Under the pieces are notes generated by a model. The model saw only the letters and a list, made by a program, of their open reading frames with translations, searched no databases and was not told the origin of the DNA. The position numbers and the translations under genes are program-made. From Candidatus Eiseniibacteriota bacterium (GTDB taxonomy: Bacteria > Orphanbacterota > Orphanbacteria > Orphanbacterales > Orphanbacteraceae): DNA of 64,000 bases. The DNA lies in assembly GCA_029262235.1 (NCBI GenBank), contig JAJCZU010000003.1:248001-312000 (forward strand), read 5' to 3'. Every line of letters starts with the position of its first letter. Position 1 is the stretch's first letter. Positions 42,786 through 53,312 of this stretch are shown here, piece by piece.

Positions 42786-45167
42786 TTACCGAACCAGCGT
42801 GACTTTGCCAAGCTCGTTCCCGCGCGCCGACTCGATTCGATAGAGGTAGATCCCCGAAGCGACGGGCTTGCCGCTATTGTCCTGCCCATCCCAGTCATAG
42901 CTGTAACTGCCCGGCGGCAGCGCGTTCTCTTCAACAAGCGTGCGTACCTGGCGACCGACCGAAGTGAATACGGTGAGGCGGAGCCGTGTGGTTTCTGCGA
43001 GGCGCAGCGAGAAGGTCGTGGTCGGGTTGAACGGGTTGGGCCGGACCGACTGAAGCAGCCTGGCTGTCGGTACGGAACCGGCTTCTACGTCAGTAGCAAC
43101 TCCCGAGACAACAATCGTGGCCGTCTCGTCTGCCCAGGGCTGGTAGTAGCCGTCCTGGTTGCCGTCCACGATCACATCGAAAGTGTCTTCGACTGAAGGC
43201 GTGAAGAAGTAGACGAACAGCGCTCCCGTTGAATCCAATGTGCCGCTCGATTGCTCCAGCGCCTGTCCAGCCAGATCGTCCCAGATCGGGCGGGAAGGAT
43301 TGTGCGGCAGGAGCGCAAAGTCGACCGTGCGGCCGGCCGTGCCGTTGGCGAGAGAGATCCAGACCGACTCACTCACCTGGAAGGCGGAATCAGGGCTGGC
43401 GTCGGACTGTGTAGTCGCGAGGTCGCCTCCATGAGAGACCGCGCAGGGCGGGGCTTGCTCACCGAGCGCGCCCTGTGGATCGTCGCAGAGGCCGCCGCCG
43501 TACGGCGCCTCGGCCTGATTCGCTTCCACGGCCTGCAGTGCCTTGTCGAATTCCGCGCAGGCCGTCGAGTCGTAGAGGTCGTTGCAGGACTGCATGAACA
43601 TGGTGTACGCGCCGTCGAAGCTTTGACCGCGACTGAAGTAGGTGCGCCACGCACGATGGTAAATCTGAGTCACGAACTCCATTCCCTGCCCGACAATCTC
43701 ACAGCCGTTCATCTCGCCGCCCTCGGAAGCGAGGTACATGGCGTGAGAGTACACTGTAGACTGCGAGTAGTAGTCACCGCTTCCGACGCCGCCACATGTG
43801 AAATATTCATCATAAAGCCGCTGGGCGAAACGTTTGCCACCGTCGTTCACAAATTCATGCGGGTTCGTCAGGTCTCTCCAGGGCAGGCCGTTTGACCCTG
43901 TGCCGGCGATCCAGTCGGCTGAGCCTGTCTGGTCAAAGTCAAATGCTTCCCCCATGATGTCTGAGTGAGATTCACTCAGGGCGCGGGTACTGGGCTTTAA
44001 GTTGTCAATGCCATTTGCCTGATCACCAGCTGGAGTTGTGAAACTCCATTCAGCGAGTGCATGTCCATATTCGTGCCCGACCGCATCATTTATTATCTCA
44101 CCGTGACAAAAGCGCATGCTATATAGGGTCGTTAAATATGCTGACCCGGGACAATAGTTCGCTTGATTCCCATCCCAACCTTCGCCGTGCACAGTCAATA
44201 CTGTCAGGTGCTGGTTCCCTAACTCATTTCTGGTGCCGCCCAGATTATTCGCACCATTCAGTCCGAACTTCGTTTGGACGAAGTTGTGCATCTGGGCAGT
44301 GATATCGAAAGCGTAATCAACATCCGTGCTCCCGAACTGGGGCACGGCGGGGTTGTTGTGAGGCCCTCGGACAGGCTCGAGTTCGCTTCTTCCGTGCACG
44401 TAGCCGCTGATTCCGGGCGAGTCGATATAACAGGTCACGTCGTTCGGTTCCTTGGAGCAGTCGTATACTTTGCGGTCGAGGCCGTGGAAGTCGTGCACGG
44501 CGTATTGCACCTCACCACTGACTGCATCCACGCCCACCCAGGCTCCGAGTCGCGGGCAGTCGTCGCCGTTGCACTTCGTAAACGTGACATGCACTTCCCA
44601 GGAAAGGCGCGCCTCGGAATGACTCGGGCCGCCTTCCGGCAGAATCTCCAGCCGGGGTCGTGCGATCGAAGCGGAAACGTCCGCAAAGGCGGGCAGGATT
44701 TCGCGCGCCGCTTTCTCTGCGGTCTGCATGGCGGCGCGCTCGCTGATGACGGGAAAAACGGATGACGGCAGGTCTCGTACAATCTCTGCGGATGCGAAGT
44801 AGATCTCCCCGACTTGATTGATATGCACGCGGCAACCGGAGCTGCGGACAGAGACGCCGTGATGTTCCTGTTTGTAGATCACGTGTGAAAGGCCGAGGTC
44901 GTCCTGCCGTGTCTCCATGTGCGTGAGCTGAGTAGAGGGGGAGACGAGCCCGTCACGTGTCTCGTTCTCGGCCAGGAAAGCATCCGCGATCGATCGGGCT
45001 TCCAGTTTGCCGGTCATGCCCTGTGAGGCTGCTTGTGAGCTTACACCCGCGGGCTTGAACAGGATGACCCGATCTCCGGTCCTGCTCAGTTGATTCTCTG
45101 CGAAAGCGTTCTCGGTCAGCAGAAGTGACAGGAGCAGTGCCACGCAAAGCACGAGCTTTAAACGCAA
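42786..45167 (-). CDS. Secreted M4 metallopeptidase, copy 2 (paralogue)
   Basis: This 793-residue protein has the same layout as its neighbour. It has the TTG start with GGAGGT, a signal peptide, and a propeptide with HVIYKQEHHGVSV. VGHEYGHALAEW carries the zinc motif and SESHSDIMGE the third ligand. A beta-rich C-domain and FlgD-type module (PNPFNPTTTFSLRLAE, GIYLYRIESARGNELGKVT) follow. The catalytic half differs clearly from copy 1, but the last ~200 codons are almost the same in DNA. That points to recent partial gene conversion or duplication with diversifying catalytic domains. Each copy has its own promoter-like element. Confidence 0.9.
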   Translation of the reverse strand: MRLKLVLCVALLLSLLLTENAFAENQLSRTGDRVILFKPAGVSSQAASQGMTGKLEARSIADAFLAENETRDGLVSPSTQLTHMETRQDDLGLSHVIYKQEHHGVSVRSSGCRVHINQVGEIYFASAEIVRDLPSSVFPVISERAAMQTAEKAAREILPAFADVSASIARPRLEILPEGGPSHSEARLSWEVHVTFTKCNGDDCPRLGAWVGVDAVSGEVQYAVHDFHGLDRKVYDCSKEPNDVTCYIDSPGISGYVHGRSELEPVRGPHNNPAVPQFGSTDVDYAFDITAQMHNFVQTKFGLNGANNLGGTRNELGNQHLTVLTVHGEGWDGNQANYCPGSAYLTTLYSMRFCHGEIINDAVGHEYGHALAEWSFTTPAGDQANGIDNLKPSTRALSESHSDIMGEAFDFDQTGSADWIAGTGSNGLPWRDLTNPHEFVNDGGKRFAQRLYDEYFTCGGVGSGDYYSQSTVYSHAMYLASEGGEMNGCEIVGQGMEFVTQIYHRAWRTYFSRGQSFDGAYTMFMQSCNDLYDSTACAEFDKALQAVEANQAEAPYGGGLCDDPQGALGEQAPPCAVSHGGDLATTQSDASPDSAFQVSESVWISLANGTAGRTVDFALLPHNPSRPIWDDLAGQALEQSSGTLDSTGALFVYFFTPSVEDTFDVIVDGNQDGYYQPWADETATIVVSGVATDVEAGSVPTARLLQSVRPNPFNPTTTFSLRLAETTRLRLTVFTSVGRQVRTLVEENALPPGSYSYDWDGQDNSGKPVASGIYLYRIESARGNELGKVTLVR

Positions 45168-45206
45168 GGGATGGACCTCCGGGTTTGCTGGGAAGCGGCT
45201 CTATGC

Positions 45207-45212
45207 ATTATA
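45207..45212 (-). promoter_or_regulatory. Extended -10 element of M4 peptidase copy 2
   Basis: TGCTATAAT on the minus strand is an extended -10 (TGn-TATAAT), about 40 nt before the TTG start at 45167. The -35 region is poor, which an extended -10 can tolerate. Confidence 0.55.
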
Positions 45213-45289
45213 GCATGCCGGAATCGCCCTTGCCGCGCCCCTTCCCATCGCCCCACAGGGTGGCTTCTCGCGTGTGGTTGCGCGGCGCC

Positions 45290-45314
45290 CCGCAGTCCGG
45301 GCCGATGGAGGGCC
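45290..45314. repeat. 25-bp repeat, inverted copy of 40188-40212
   Basis: Perfect reverse complement of 40188-40212, with imperfect similarity extending to about 45250. It lies upstream of M4 copy 2, so the tandem pair sits between inverted copies. Confidence 0.85.
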
Positions 45315-45411
45315 CCGCTACCGCTGACTTTGTTGCTGGTCTCCCACGGATCAGCCCGACCGCAGGCCCGGCGAGGAGCGCTGCGCAATCACAACGCGGT
45401 GAGGTCACCAC

Positions 45412-45442
45412 AAAAAAACGGGGACCGCTTTCGCAGCCCCCG
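45412..45442 (-). terminator. Intrinsic terminator of the DUF4332 gene
   Basis: On the minus strand, CGGGGGCTGC-GAAA-GCGGTCCCCG forms a strong stem with a GAAA loop, followed by seven Ts. It lies 29 bp past the stop of the gene at 45471-45878. Confidence 0.88.
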
Positions 45443-45470
45443 CTCTCATCTAAAATTCCGAAGCGTACGA

Positions 45471-45878
45471 TTAGTACGTGATCTTCGGATCCATCGTCTT
45501 GGCAGCCGTGATCCAGCCTTCGACCACGCTGTCGGCCGGCGTCGCGTTGGCAAGATTCTTCACGTCGTTCACTTCTTTCATCTTGGCGGCGAGGTTGTCG
45601 GCATTCCGGTTACGGAGTTCCTTGACCGTGTCGACGCCGGAAGCTTCGAGAAGCTCGGCGAACTGGCGACCGACGCCTTTGACGCGCATGAGATCGGCCA
45701 TGTTCGCCCACTTGAGAAGGTGGCTTTCGCCGACACCGGTTGCCGCGGCCGTCGACTTGCGACCGGCGGGCGTGGCGCATTTCTCGAGCAGGTGGTCGGT
45801 GTCGGAGATTTCGGCCTTGGCGAGTTTATCCGCGTAGGACGGTCCGATTCCTTCGATTTCGTTGATTTTGTAGCTCAT
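45471..45878 (-). CDS. DUF4332 (helix-hairpin-helix) protein
   Basis: This 135-residue protein begins MSYKINEIEGIGPSYADKLA, a helix-hairpin-helix, with a second copy at LMRVKGVGRQFAELLEASGV. That pair is the DUF4332 pattern. HhH motifs bind DNA backbones, but no enzymatic domain is present. ATG 45878 follows TAGGAGG closely. The gene has a strong terminator and stands alone, the pattern of a well-expressed small protein. The function of the family is unknown. Confidence 0.85.
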   Translation of the reverse strand: MSYKINEIEGIGPSYADKLAKAEISDTDHLLEKCATPAGRKSTAAATGVGESHLLKWANMADLMRVKGVGRQFAELLEASGVDTVKELRNRNADNLAAKMKEVNDVKNLANATPADSVVEGWITAAKTMDPKITY

Positions 45879-46032
45879 GGTTTTTCCTCCTAGATTTTCG
45901 TAAACGATTCGGCTGAAGCCGTTACCGGTAAAGCGGTCCCCTCCGTCGGAGCGGCGCTGTGGGGTCAATCTGCGGACAACAAAAGTGTACGAAAAGTCAC
46001 ATATCGCCACAAGGGGAAACGCCGGAGGGCAT

Positions 46033-46497
46033 TCACTCGTACAGTTTCCCGTCGTGACGAAGCCAGCCGCCCTGGCGTTTGCCGCGCGGGTCGTGGTGCG
46101 TCCAGTGGACGACGCCCCCCTGCTCGTTCCACTCGTACTGCCCCCGGAACTGCACCGGATCGCCCCGTTCGAGCGGCACGCGCGGCGCGAGATCGATGTT
46201 GTGTGCCACGAGGACGGTATGCCCGGACGTGAGTTTCAGGATGAAGCGCTGATGGCGTGAACCTTCGCGATCATCGGGCAGAATCTTGTCGACGATCCCG
46301 AGAGCTTCGAAGACCGCGCCGCTGACTTCATCGCGATACGCCTGCTCGATCGTGCCTTCGGCCGCGCTCATCGTCGACGCGCGATCCGCGAGAAAGCGAC
46401 CGCCGACGATCAGGAGCATCACGACAATGGTAATGAGCCGCCCTTTCGGAATCGGGAAGCGGCCGGGTCTCTTGATGGTGGTCGGGTTTCGGTTCAT
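46033..46497 (-). CDS. DUF3465 membrane-anchored protein
   Basis: This 154-residue protein has one transmembrane helix near the N-terminus (LITIVVMLLIVGGRFLA). The DUF3465 core follows: HQRFILKLTSGHTVLVAHNI, GDPVQFRGQYEWN and GGVVHWTHHDPRGKRQGGW. The core is exported and histidine-rich; its role is not known, though nuclease-like OB-fold activity has been suggested for relatives. It is divergent from the beta-lactamase-fold gene, with about 127 bp between starts. Confidence 0.88.
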   Translation of the reverse strand: MNRNPTTIKRPGRFPIPKGRLITIVVMLLIVGGRFLADRASTMSAAEGTIEQAYRDEVSGAVFEALGIVDKILPDDREGSRHQRFILKLTSGHTVLVAHNIDLAPRVPLERGDPVQFRGQYEWNEQGGVVHWTHHDPRGKRQGGWLRHDGKLYE

Positions 46498-46624
46498 GAC
46501 GTTTCCCGCCGGCTCCTCGCGCCTCCTGGCGCGCCCTGCTGGCTCCTGCTCAATAGTGGTTGGCGCGCCTGTGCTACGCTTCGGGGAACGGTATCACAGG
46601 ACGGCGGAAGGAGGTACCGGGCGC

Positions 46625-47416
46625 ATGGAATGGATCGTTCTCGGCAGCGGCAATCATAAGCCGAACGGGGAGCGCGGCTCATCGGGGCACGTGCTGCGGG
46701 GCGAGGGCTCGCCGGTGCTTGTCGACTGCGGCGCCGGCTCTTTTCACGCGCTCGGCGCGGCGGGCGTCGACCCGTGGTCGATCGAAACGGTATGGATCAC
46801 GCATCTCCATCCGGATCATGTCGCGGACCTCGTGCCGCTTCTCTTTCGTCTGCGCGTCGAAACGAAAGCGCGCGGCGCGAAGCCGCTCGCACTCTATGGA
46901 CCGCGCGGTCTGGAACGGCACGTGCGGCTGCTTTACGATCTGCATGCGCCCCATATCGAAGTGCCGGAGCTTGCGGTTACCGTGTACGAACTGGATGACG
47001 ATTTCCTCGCAAGCGAAAGCGCGATCGCGTGCGGGGCGTACGACGTGCGCCCGGTGCGCATGGACCATGGCACGATGCTCGCGTACGGGTACCGTTTCAC
47101 GAACGCGGCCGGGCGGTCGGTCGCGTACACGGGCGACACGGGTCCTTCGGACGCGATTCTGGAGCTTGCGGCCCTCGCCGACCTGCTCGTGATCGAAGCC
47201 ACGGCGCGCGAGCGCGGAACGTGGCCGCAGCACCTGACGGCGGGAGAAGCGGGCGAGTTCGCGTCGAAGGCGGGAGTGGGCGGCGTGATTCTCGTGCATC
47301 TCGAACCGGACCGCGACGAAAAGGAACTGCTGGAAGAAGCGGGGCGCGCCTATGGCGGGCGGCTCTTTGCGGGCTCCGATGGTCTGGCCGTTACTGTGGT
47401 CCCACCGAAAGTTTGA
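46625..47416 (+). CDS. Metallo-beta-lactamase-fold hydrolase, RNase Z-like
   Basis: This 263-residue protein has THLHPDHVADL (HxHxDH zinc motif), SGHVLRGEGSPVLVDCGAGS, MDHGTMLAYGYRF, and the ADLLVIEATARE block. These are found in the ribonuclease Z/ElaC-like branch of the superfamily. Substrate could be tRNA 3' trailers or small phosphodiesters; the sequence does not decide. The start is ATG 46625 after GGAGGT with 9 nt spacing. The Gfo/Idh gene follows 61 bp later on the same strand. Confidence 0.87.
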   Translation: MEWIVLGSGNHKPNGERGSSGHVLRGEGSPVLVDCGAGSFHALGAAGVDPWSIETVWITHLHPDHVADLVPLLFRLRVETKARGAKPLALYGPRGLERHVRLLYDLHAPHIEVPELAVTVYELDDDFLASESAIACGAYDVRPVRMDHGTMLAYGYRFTNAAGRSVAYTGDTGPSDAILELAALADLLVIEATARERGTWPQHLTAGEAGEFASKAGVGGVILVHLEPDRDEKELLEEAGRAYGGRLFAGSDGLAVTVVPPKV

Positions 47417-47477
47417 GTCGAACGTCTGGAATCGAAAGCGTGAATTGAAAGCGCAAATCGAAGGGGTAAAGCAAGCG

Positions 47478-48440
47478 ATGTTGCGACTGGGGCTCCTGGG
47501 AACGGGAAGGCACGGCGTGCGCTACGCGGGGCACCTGTGCGCGGGCGATATTGCGGGCGCGGAACTGCGCGCGATCGGCCGGCGCGATCATGACGCGGGT
47601 CGTGCGCTGGCAGCCGAGTGGGGCGTGGCTTATTGCGCGAGCGCCACGGAGATGGCGGAGCGCGAAGACATCGACGCGCTGCTGATCGTTTCGCAGTCGC
47701 ATCATCATCTGGACGCGGTGCGGGCCGCCGCTGCTGCGGGGAAGCCGGCGCTCATCGAAAAGCCGCTCGCAATGACGGTGGCTGAGTGCGACGAGATCGC
47801 GGCGCTCGTACATGACGCGAAGATTCCGGCCATGGTGGCGCAGACCACGCGCTACGAGGGACCGGTCGCCGGGCTGCTTGCCGCGCTCCCCCGGATCGGG
47901 AGCATTCGCCAGATCAGCTTCGTTCTCACGAGCGAAGACCGCACGCACGACGAGTCGGGCGCGTTCGCGGAGCGGCTCGATGACGGCGGGGCGATTCTCG
48001 ATTCGGGCGTTCACTACTTCGATCTGCTCGGCCTGCTCGTTGACCCTGTTGCGTCTGTGTGGGCGTCGCCGCTGCACGTGCGCGGAACGCATCTCGACGA
48101 CGGCTACTCGGCCGTTCTCGCAACGCGCGCGGGCGTGCGGGTCACCATTAATATGGGGCGGTGGGGGAAGTCGCGGCACGAGTTCGTGGAGGTCGCGGGC
48201 GACGAGGGGATCCTGCACTTCTCGCGCACGCCGCCGTCGCTCGCGCTGATCGAGGGGCGGAAACGTGTGGAGCTTCCGTTCCCGGACGTGCCGGGCACGA
48301 TCGTGCCCACACTCGAAGACTTCGTGCGTGTCGCGCGCGGCGAAATCGAGTCGCCGATCCCGATCGAGGCCGGACGGGAGGCCGTGCGGATCGCCGAGGC
48401 ATGCTGCCAATCTGGCGGACGCAGGGTCGACCTCGATTAG
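47478..48440 (+). CDS. Gfo/Idh/MocA-family NAD(P)-dependent oxidoreductase
   Basis: This 320-residue protein opens MLRLGLLGTGRHGVRYA, the Rossmann GxGxxG. SQSHHHLDAVRAAAAAGKPA with LIEKPLAM (EKP motif) and a C-terminal Gfo/Idh domain with DSGVHYFDLLGLL follow. The family oxidises or epimerises sugars, often in glycan or inositol catabolism. The start is ATG 47478, with AAGGGG 11 nt upstream. A second family member occurs at 53313, but they are not close copies. Confidence 0.9.
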   Translation: MLRLGLLGTGRHGVRYAGHLCAGDIAGAELRAIGRRDHDAGRALAAEWGVAYCASATEMAEREDIDALLIVSQSHHHLDAVRAAAAAGKPALIEKPLAMTVAECDEIAALVHDAKIPAMVAQTTRYEGPVAGLLAALPRIGSIRQISFVLTSEDRTHDESGAFAERLDDGGAILDSGVHYFDLLGLLVDPVASVWASPLHVRGTHLDDGYSAVLATRAGVRVTINMGRWGKSRHEFVEVAGDEGILHFSRTPPSLALIEGRKRVELPFPDVPGTIVPTLEDFVRVARGEIESPIPIEAGREAVRIAEACCQSGGRRVDLD

Positions 48441-48511
48441 GTTTCTGCCACTCCTGCTCGGGCTCTGCCAATGTGACGCATGATGATTCTGCCTTGCGCT
48501 CCCCCTCGATC

Positions 48512-48546
48512 TTGCGTATTCTGTGAGGTGGTTGGTATACAACCAC
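48512..48546 (+). promoter_or_regulatory. groESL promoter with overlapping inverted repeat
   Basis: TTGCGT (48512-48517) and TATACA (48536-48541) are 18 bp apart. The -10 sits in the loop of GTGGTTG-GTATA-CAACCAC (48528-48546). An operator overlapping the -10 suggests repressor control. It is not CIRCE, the usual HrcA site, which I do not see. Confidence 0.55.
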
Positions 48547-48716
48547 TTACGGCGAGTGAGCGCGTTTGGTACGGCAATTGCGATCAACGCGCATGGATAG
48601 AGGAAAGCGAGCCCCGATTCCGGCGGTTTCGCACGATTTCCAACCTCATTATGTAGAGAGAACCCGTCGGCAGTGGCCGGCGCGTATGCCCAGCAATGGG
48701 AAAGGAGTCAAAGAGG

Positions 48717-50664
<1,948 letters not shown>

Positions 50665-50698
50665 GCCGTAAAGCCATCGACTGTTCGTAAGTCAGAAG

Positions 50699-50733
50699 GC
50701 CCGCATCTCTTCGGAGGTGCGGGTCTTTTTTTG
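50699..50733 (+). terminator. Intrinsic terminator of groESL
   Basis: CCCGCATCTC-TTCG-GAGGTGCGGG forms a long stem with a TTCG loop and is followed by seven Ts. It lies 34 bp past the groL stop. Confidence 0.9.
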
Positions 50734-50758
50734 TGCTCTTACGGAGCGCGGCCCGAGA

Positions 50759-51787
50759 CTACCTGCCGGCGAGCGGATGTTTTATCGTAAAGGAATCGAG
50801 AAGCGCGCCGGACGTATCGATCACGTCCGCATGAAAGCGGTCTTCGGTGACGCGGCAGAGCAGGAAGAAGTAGTGGTCCTTGAAACCCGTTTCGTAAGTG
50901 TCTGCGGGGAGTTCGTGAAGCGCGGGAAACGCGAGCGGCGGCTTGCGTTTCGAGCCGCGGTTGATGCGTCCGCCGGCGCCGCCGCAGGTCAGATACACGG
51001 TAGACGGCTCGCCCGCCTGTGCAGGGCCGCCGCCACGAATCGCGCGCGATCGCGTATAGCAATGCTGGTCGCCGTTGAAGAACACCGCCACGCCCGCGTC
51101 TTCCATCACGCGGCAGATCGCGTCCTGGCCGGTCCGCCCTTCGTACACGTTTTTCCGTCCCGAATACCCTTCCGCGCCATAGTACGAGCGATGCCCGAAC
51201 CCGAACGTCCAGCGCGTGTCCGGGGGGCGCCCCGCGAGATCCGCGTCGAGCCAAGCCCGCTGCGGTGAACCGGGCGTGTTGATGCCCCCGTTCGGCCGGC
51301 ACGTTCTGTACCCGCGCAGCGTTGAATCGGAAGCGTCGGAGTTGTTCTCGATCACGAAGAAATGCGCGCGTTTGTGGTCGAACGAATACCATCCGCCGCT
51401 GCCGAAGTGATCCGGATAGAGGTCCATCGAGTATGTGTAGTCTTCGTAATCGCCTTCGTGATTGCCGAGCACGGGGTAGAACGCGATCGCACTGTCGAGA
51501 ATGGCCGTGTAGGTCAGAAACGTGTCGGCGGTCGCGTCACCCGCGCGATCGTACGACGGTCCGACGATCCAGTCGCCGCAATGAACGAGCAGGTCGGGCC
51601 GGCGTTCGTTGATCTGCTCGAGGAGCCGCTTGTAGACGAGCTTGCCGGTTTCGAGCGTGCCGCCCGTGTGGCTGTCGCTGACCACGGCGAACGTGAAGCC
51701 CGGGTCGTCCTTCGACGCGCACGAAACCAGCAGCGTGAGCAGGAACAGAGGAACAAAAAAACAGGATGGACGACGGGCGGTGCGCAT
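50759..51787 (-). CDS. Calcineurin-like metallophosphoesterase lipoprotein
   Basis: This 342-residue protein has a lipobox (LLTLLVSC, Cys23) and the metallophosphoesterase motifs FAVVSDSHTGG, VHCGDWIV, VLGNHEGD (GNHE) and FNGDQHCY (GDxH). It is an outer/periplasmic-facing phosphatase or phosphodiesterase; purple-acid-phosphatase-like enzymes share this layout. The substrate is unknown. It is the last of three minus-strand genes, 33 bp after the previous stop. Confidence 0.88.
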   Translation of the reverse strand: MRTARRPSCFFVPLFLLTLLVSCASKDDPGFTFAVVSDSHTGGTLETGKLVYKRLLEQINERRPDLLVHCGDWIVGPSYDRAGDATADTFLTYTAILDSAIAFYPVLGNHEGDYEDYTYSMDLYPDHFGSGGWYSFDHKRAHFFVIENNSDASDSTLRGYRTCRPNGGINTPGSPQRAWLDADLAGRPPDTRWTFGFGHRSYYGAEGYSGRKNVYEGRTGQDAICRVMEDAGVAVFFNGDQHCYTRSRAIRGGGPAQAGEPSTVYLTCGGAGGRINRGSKRKPPLAFPALHELPADTYETGFKDHYFFLLCRVTEDRFHADVIDTSGALLDSFTIKHPLAGR

Positions 51788-51820
51788 GCCGCATGATAGC
51801 AGTCCGGCCCGCGCGAAGCG

Positions 51821-52354
51821 CTAGCGAAGTTCGATGTTGTCGATGTAGAAGTCGACGGCGTGCCCGGGATGGCTCAGAAAGATCAGGAACTGTTTGATCC
51901 GCGTCAGGTCGAGCGGGCGTGTTTCCGGGCCGAGCGCCACGGTCGAAGTCAGTACGAGCACGGACGTCGGCCCCGGCGGCGCGAGGAACGATTGATTGAA
52001 GCGGTCGGAGTGTTCGGGCGTCGCCTCTTCATCGTCGACGCGCACGACAACGGTCAGCGTGTCGGCGCCCGGGTTGTAGAAGTCGAACGTGAGCGACCCC
52101 GCTTCGGACCAGTCCGTAGGGAAGTCGTGGAACGAGAGTCCGGGCCAGTCGCTTTCGGGGAACCAGCAGTGCAGGGACCAGGTACCGGTGGTCGCGAACT
52201 CCTCCACGCGGAGAAAGCGCGTTCTGCAGTTCCAGACGAGGCGATCGAGGTCGGCTTCGGACTCGAAGTCGATCGTGGTCTGCTTCGGTTCCTGCCCGCC
52301 GCAGCCCTGGCAGAGCGCCAGCGAAAAGAAGAGGGCGGCGCATGCGTATTTCAT
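51821..52354 (-). CDS. Small lipoprotein with carbohydrate-binding-like beta-sandwich
   Basis: This 177-residue protein starts at ATG 52354, which overlaps the upstream stop by one base (TGATG), so it is coupled. The start is hydrophobic with Cys15/Cys18, likely lipidated. The body (TIDFESEADLDRLVW, SLTFDFYNPGADTLTVVVRV, the closing HPGHAVDFYIDNIELR) resembles the jelly-roll of CBM11/CIA30-type domains. It lies between two metallophosphoesterases. A role in surface polymer binding is possible, but family assignment is tentative. Confidence 0.75.
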   Translation of the reverse strand: MKYACAALFFSLALCQGCGGQEPKQTTIDFESEADLDRLVWNCRTRFLRVEEFATTGTWSLHCWFPESDWPGLSFHDFPTDWSEAGSLTFDFYNPGADTLTVVVRVDDEEATPEHSDRFNQSFLAPPGPTSVLVLTSTVALGPETRPLDLTRIKQFLIFLSHPGHAVDFYIDNIELR

Positions 52355-53193
52355 CACCGGCCCTCCTCCCGGAACTTGAGCACCACGATCTCGGGCCTCA
52401 CGCCGATCCGGACCGGGACTTCGTTCCATCCGATCCCCGAGCTCACGTAGAGCGGGATCTCTTCCGCTTCGAAAAGGCCGCGCGGATAGCGCATGTCTTT
52501 CGTCGGGTTCAGCTTCGCGAGTGTCGATCGCGGAAGCGCGATCTGACCGCCGTGCGTGTCGCCGGCGAGATAGAGATCGGTCCCGCGCTGCGATACGTCT
52601 TCGAGGTAATGCGGCGTGTGGGCCAGCACGATTTTCGGCAGCGCGTAGGGCGCGTTTCGAATCGCGTCCCGGGCGTACGATCCGCCCTTCGCTTCGTCGT
52701 AGCGATCGAGACCGACGAGCGCGAGCTCCCTGCCGTTCCGCTTCAGCCGGATCGTTTCGTTCCTGAGCATGCGGATCGGCCCCTCGCGGAGCGTCACCAG
52801 ATCGCTTTCGTGGCAGAGAACGCAGACGTTGCGCCGTTCATTATAGTCGGTGTTCCCGAGTACTCCGAAGATCCCCTCGGTCGCCGGGATCTCTTCGAGA
52901 AGGCGCATGACGGGTTCGTACGAGTCGGAGCCCTGCGCAAAATCGCCCGTTATGAACACGTAGTCGGGCGCGAGCTTCGTGAGAAGGCCGGCGACCTGCA
53001 TCTCGCGCAGTCCCCAGCCGCGGCTTTGAAAATCGCTCAGATGTACGACCACCGCGTCGCCGAAGAATTCCGCAAGGCGCGGCGCGGGGATCACGACCTC
53101 TTTCACGATCACGCGGCTCGGTTCGATCAGAAAGCCGTAGGTGAGCAGGAAGATGAGCGCCAGGAGAACCGTGAGCAGTATATTTTTGAGCAT
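52354..53193 (-). CDS. Membrane-anchored metallophosphoesterase (YkuE-like)
   Basis: This 279-residue protein has one N-terminal transmembrane helix (LLTVLLALIFLLTYGFLI). Motifs VVHLSDFQ, YVFITGDFA, VLGNTDYNER and LAGDTHGGQ define a calcineurin-like phosphoesterase. The third motif is GNTD where most have GNHD, as in the YkuE/YaeI type that acts on lipid-like or membrane substrates. It is the first gene of the minus-strand triplet. The promoter should lie in the 119-bp gap to the divergent Gfo/Idh gene. Confidence 0.87.
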   Translation of the reverse strand: MLKNILLTVLLALIFLLTYGFLIEPSRVIVKEVVIPAPRLAEFFGDAVVVHLSDFQSRGWGLREMQVAGLLTKLAPDYVFITGDFAQGSDSYEPVMRLLEEIPATEGIFGVLGNTDYNERRNVCVLCHESDLVTLREGPIRMLRNETIRLKRNGRELALVGLDRYDEAKGGSYARDAIRNAPYALPKIVLAHTPHYLEDVSQRGTDLYLAGDTHGGQIALPRSTLAKLNPTKDMRYPRGLFEAEEIPLYVSSGIGWNEVPVRIGVRPEIVVLKFREEGR

Positions 53194-53312
53194 GTTGCGG
53201 CGTCCTCCTGTAAGCTTCGGGGGAGCTTACGACGGAGTCCGGGAGCGTTCAAGACGACGCTCGGCACCGGGCGGAACGGACCGGAACGCGCGGAACGCGG
53301 AGGAGATCGCAC

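Noticed and set aside
48441-48716. CIRCE element (TTAGCACTC-N9-GAGTGCTAA) before groES
   Set aside because: No such sequence is present; only the unrelated GTGGTTG/CAACCAC repeat is seen.
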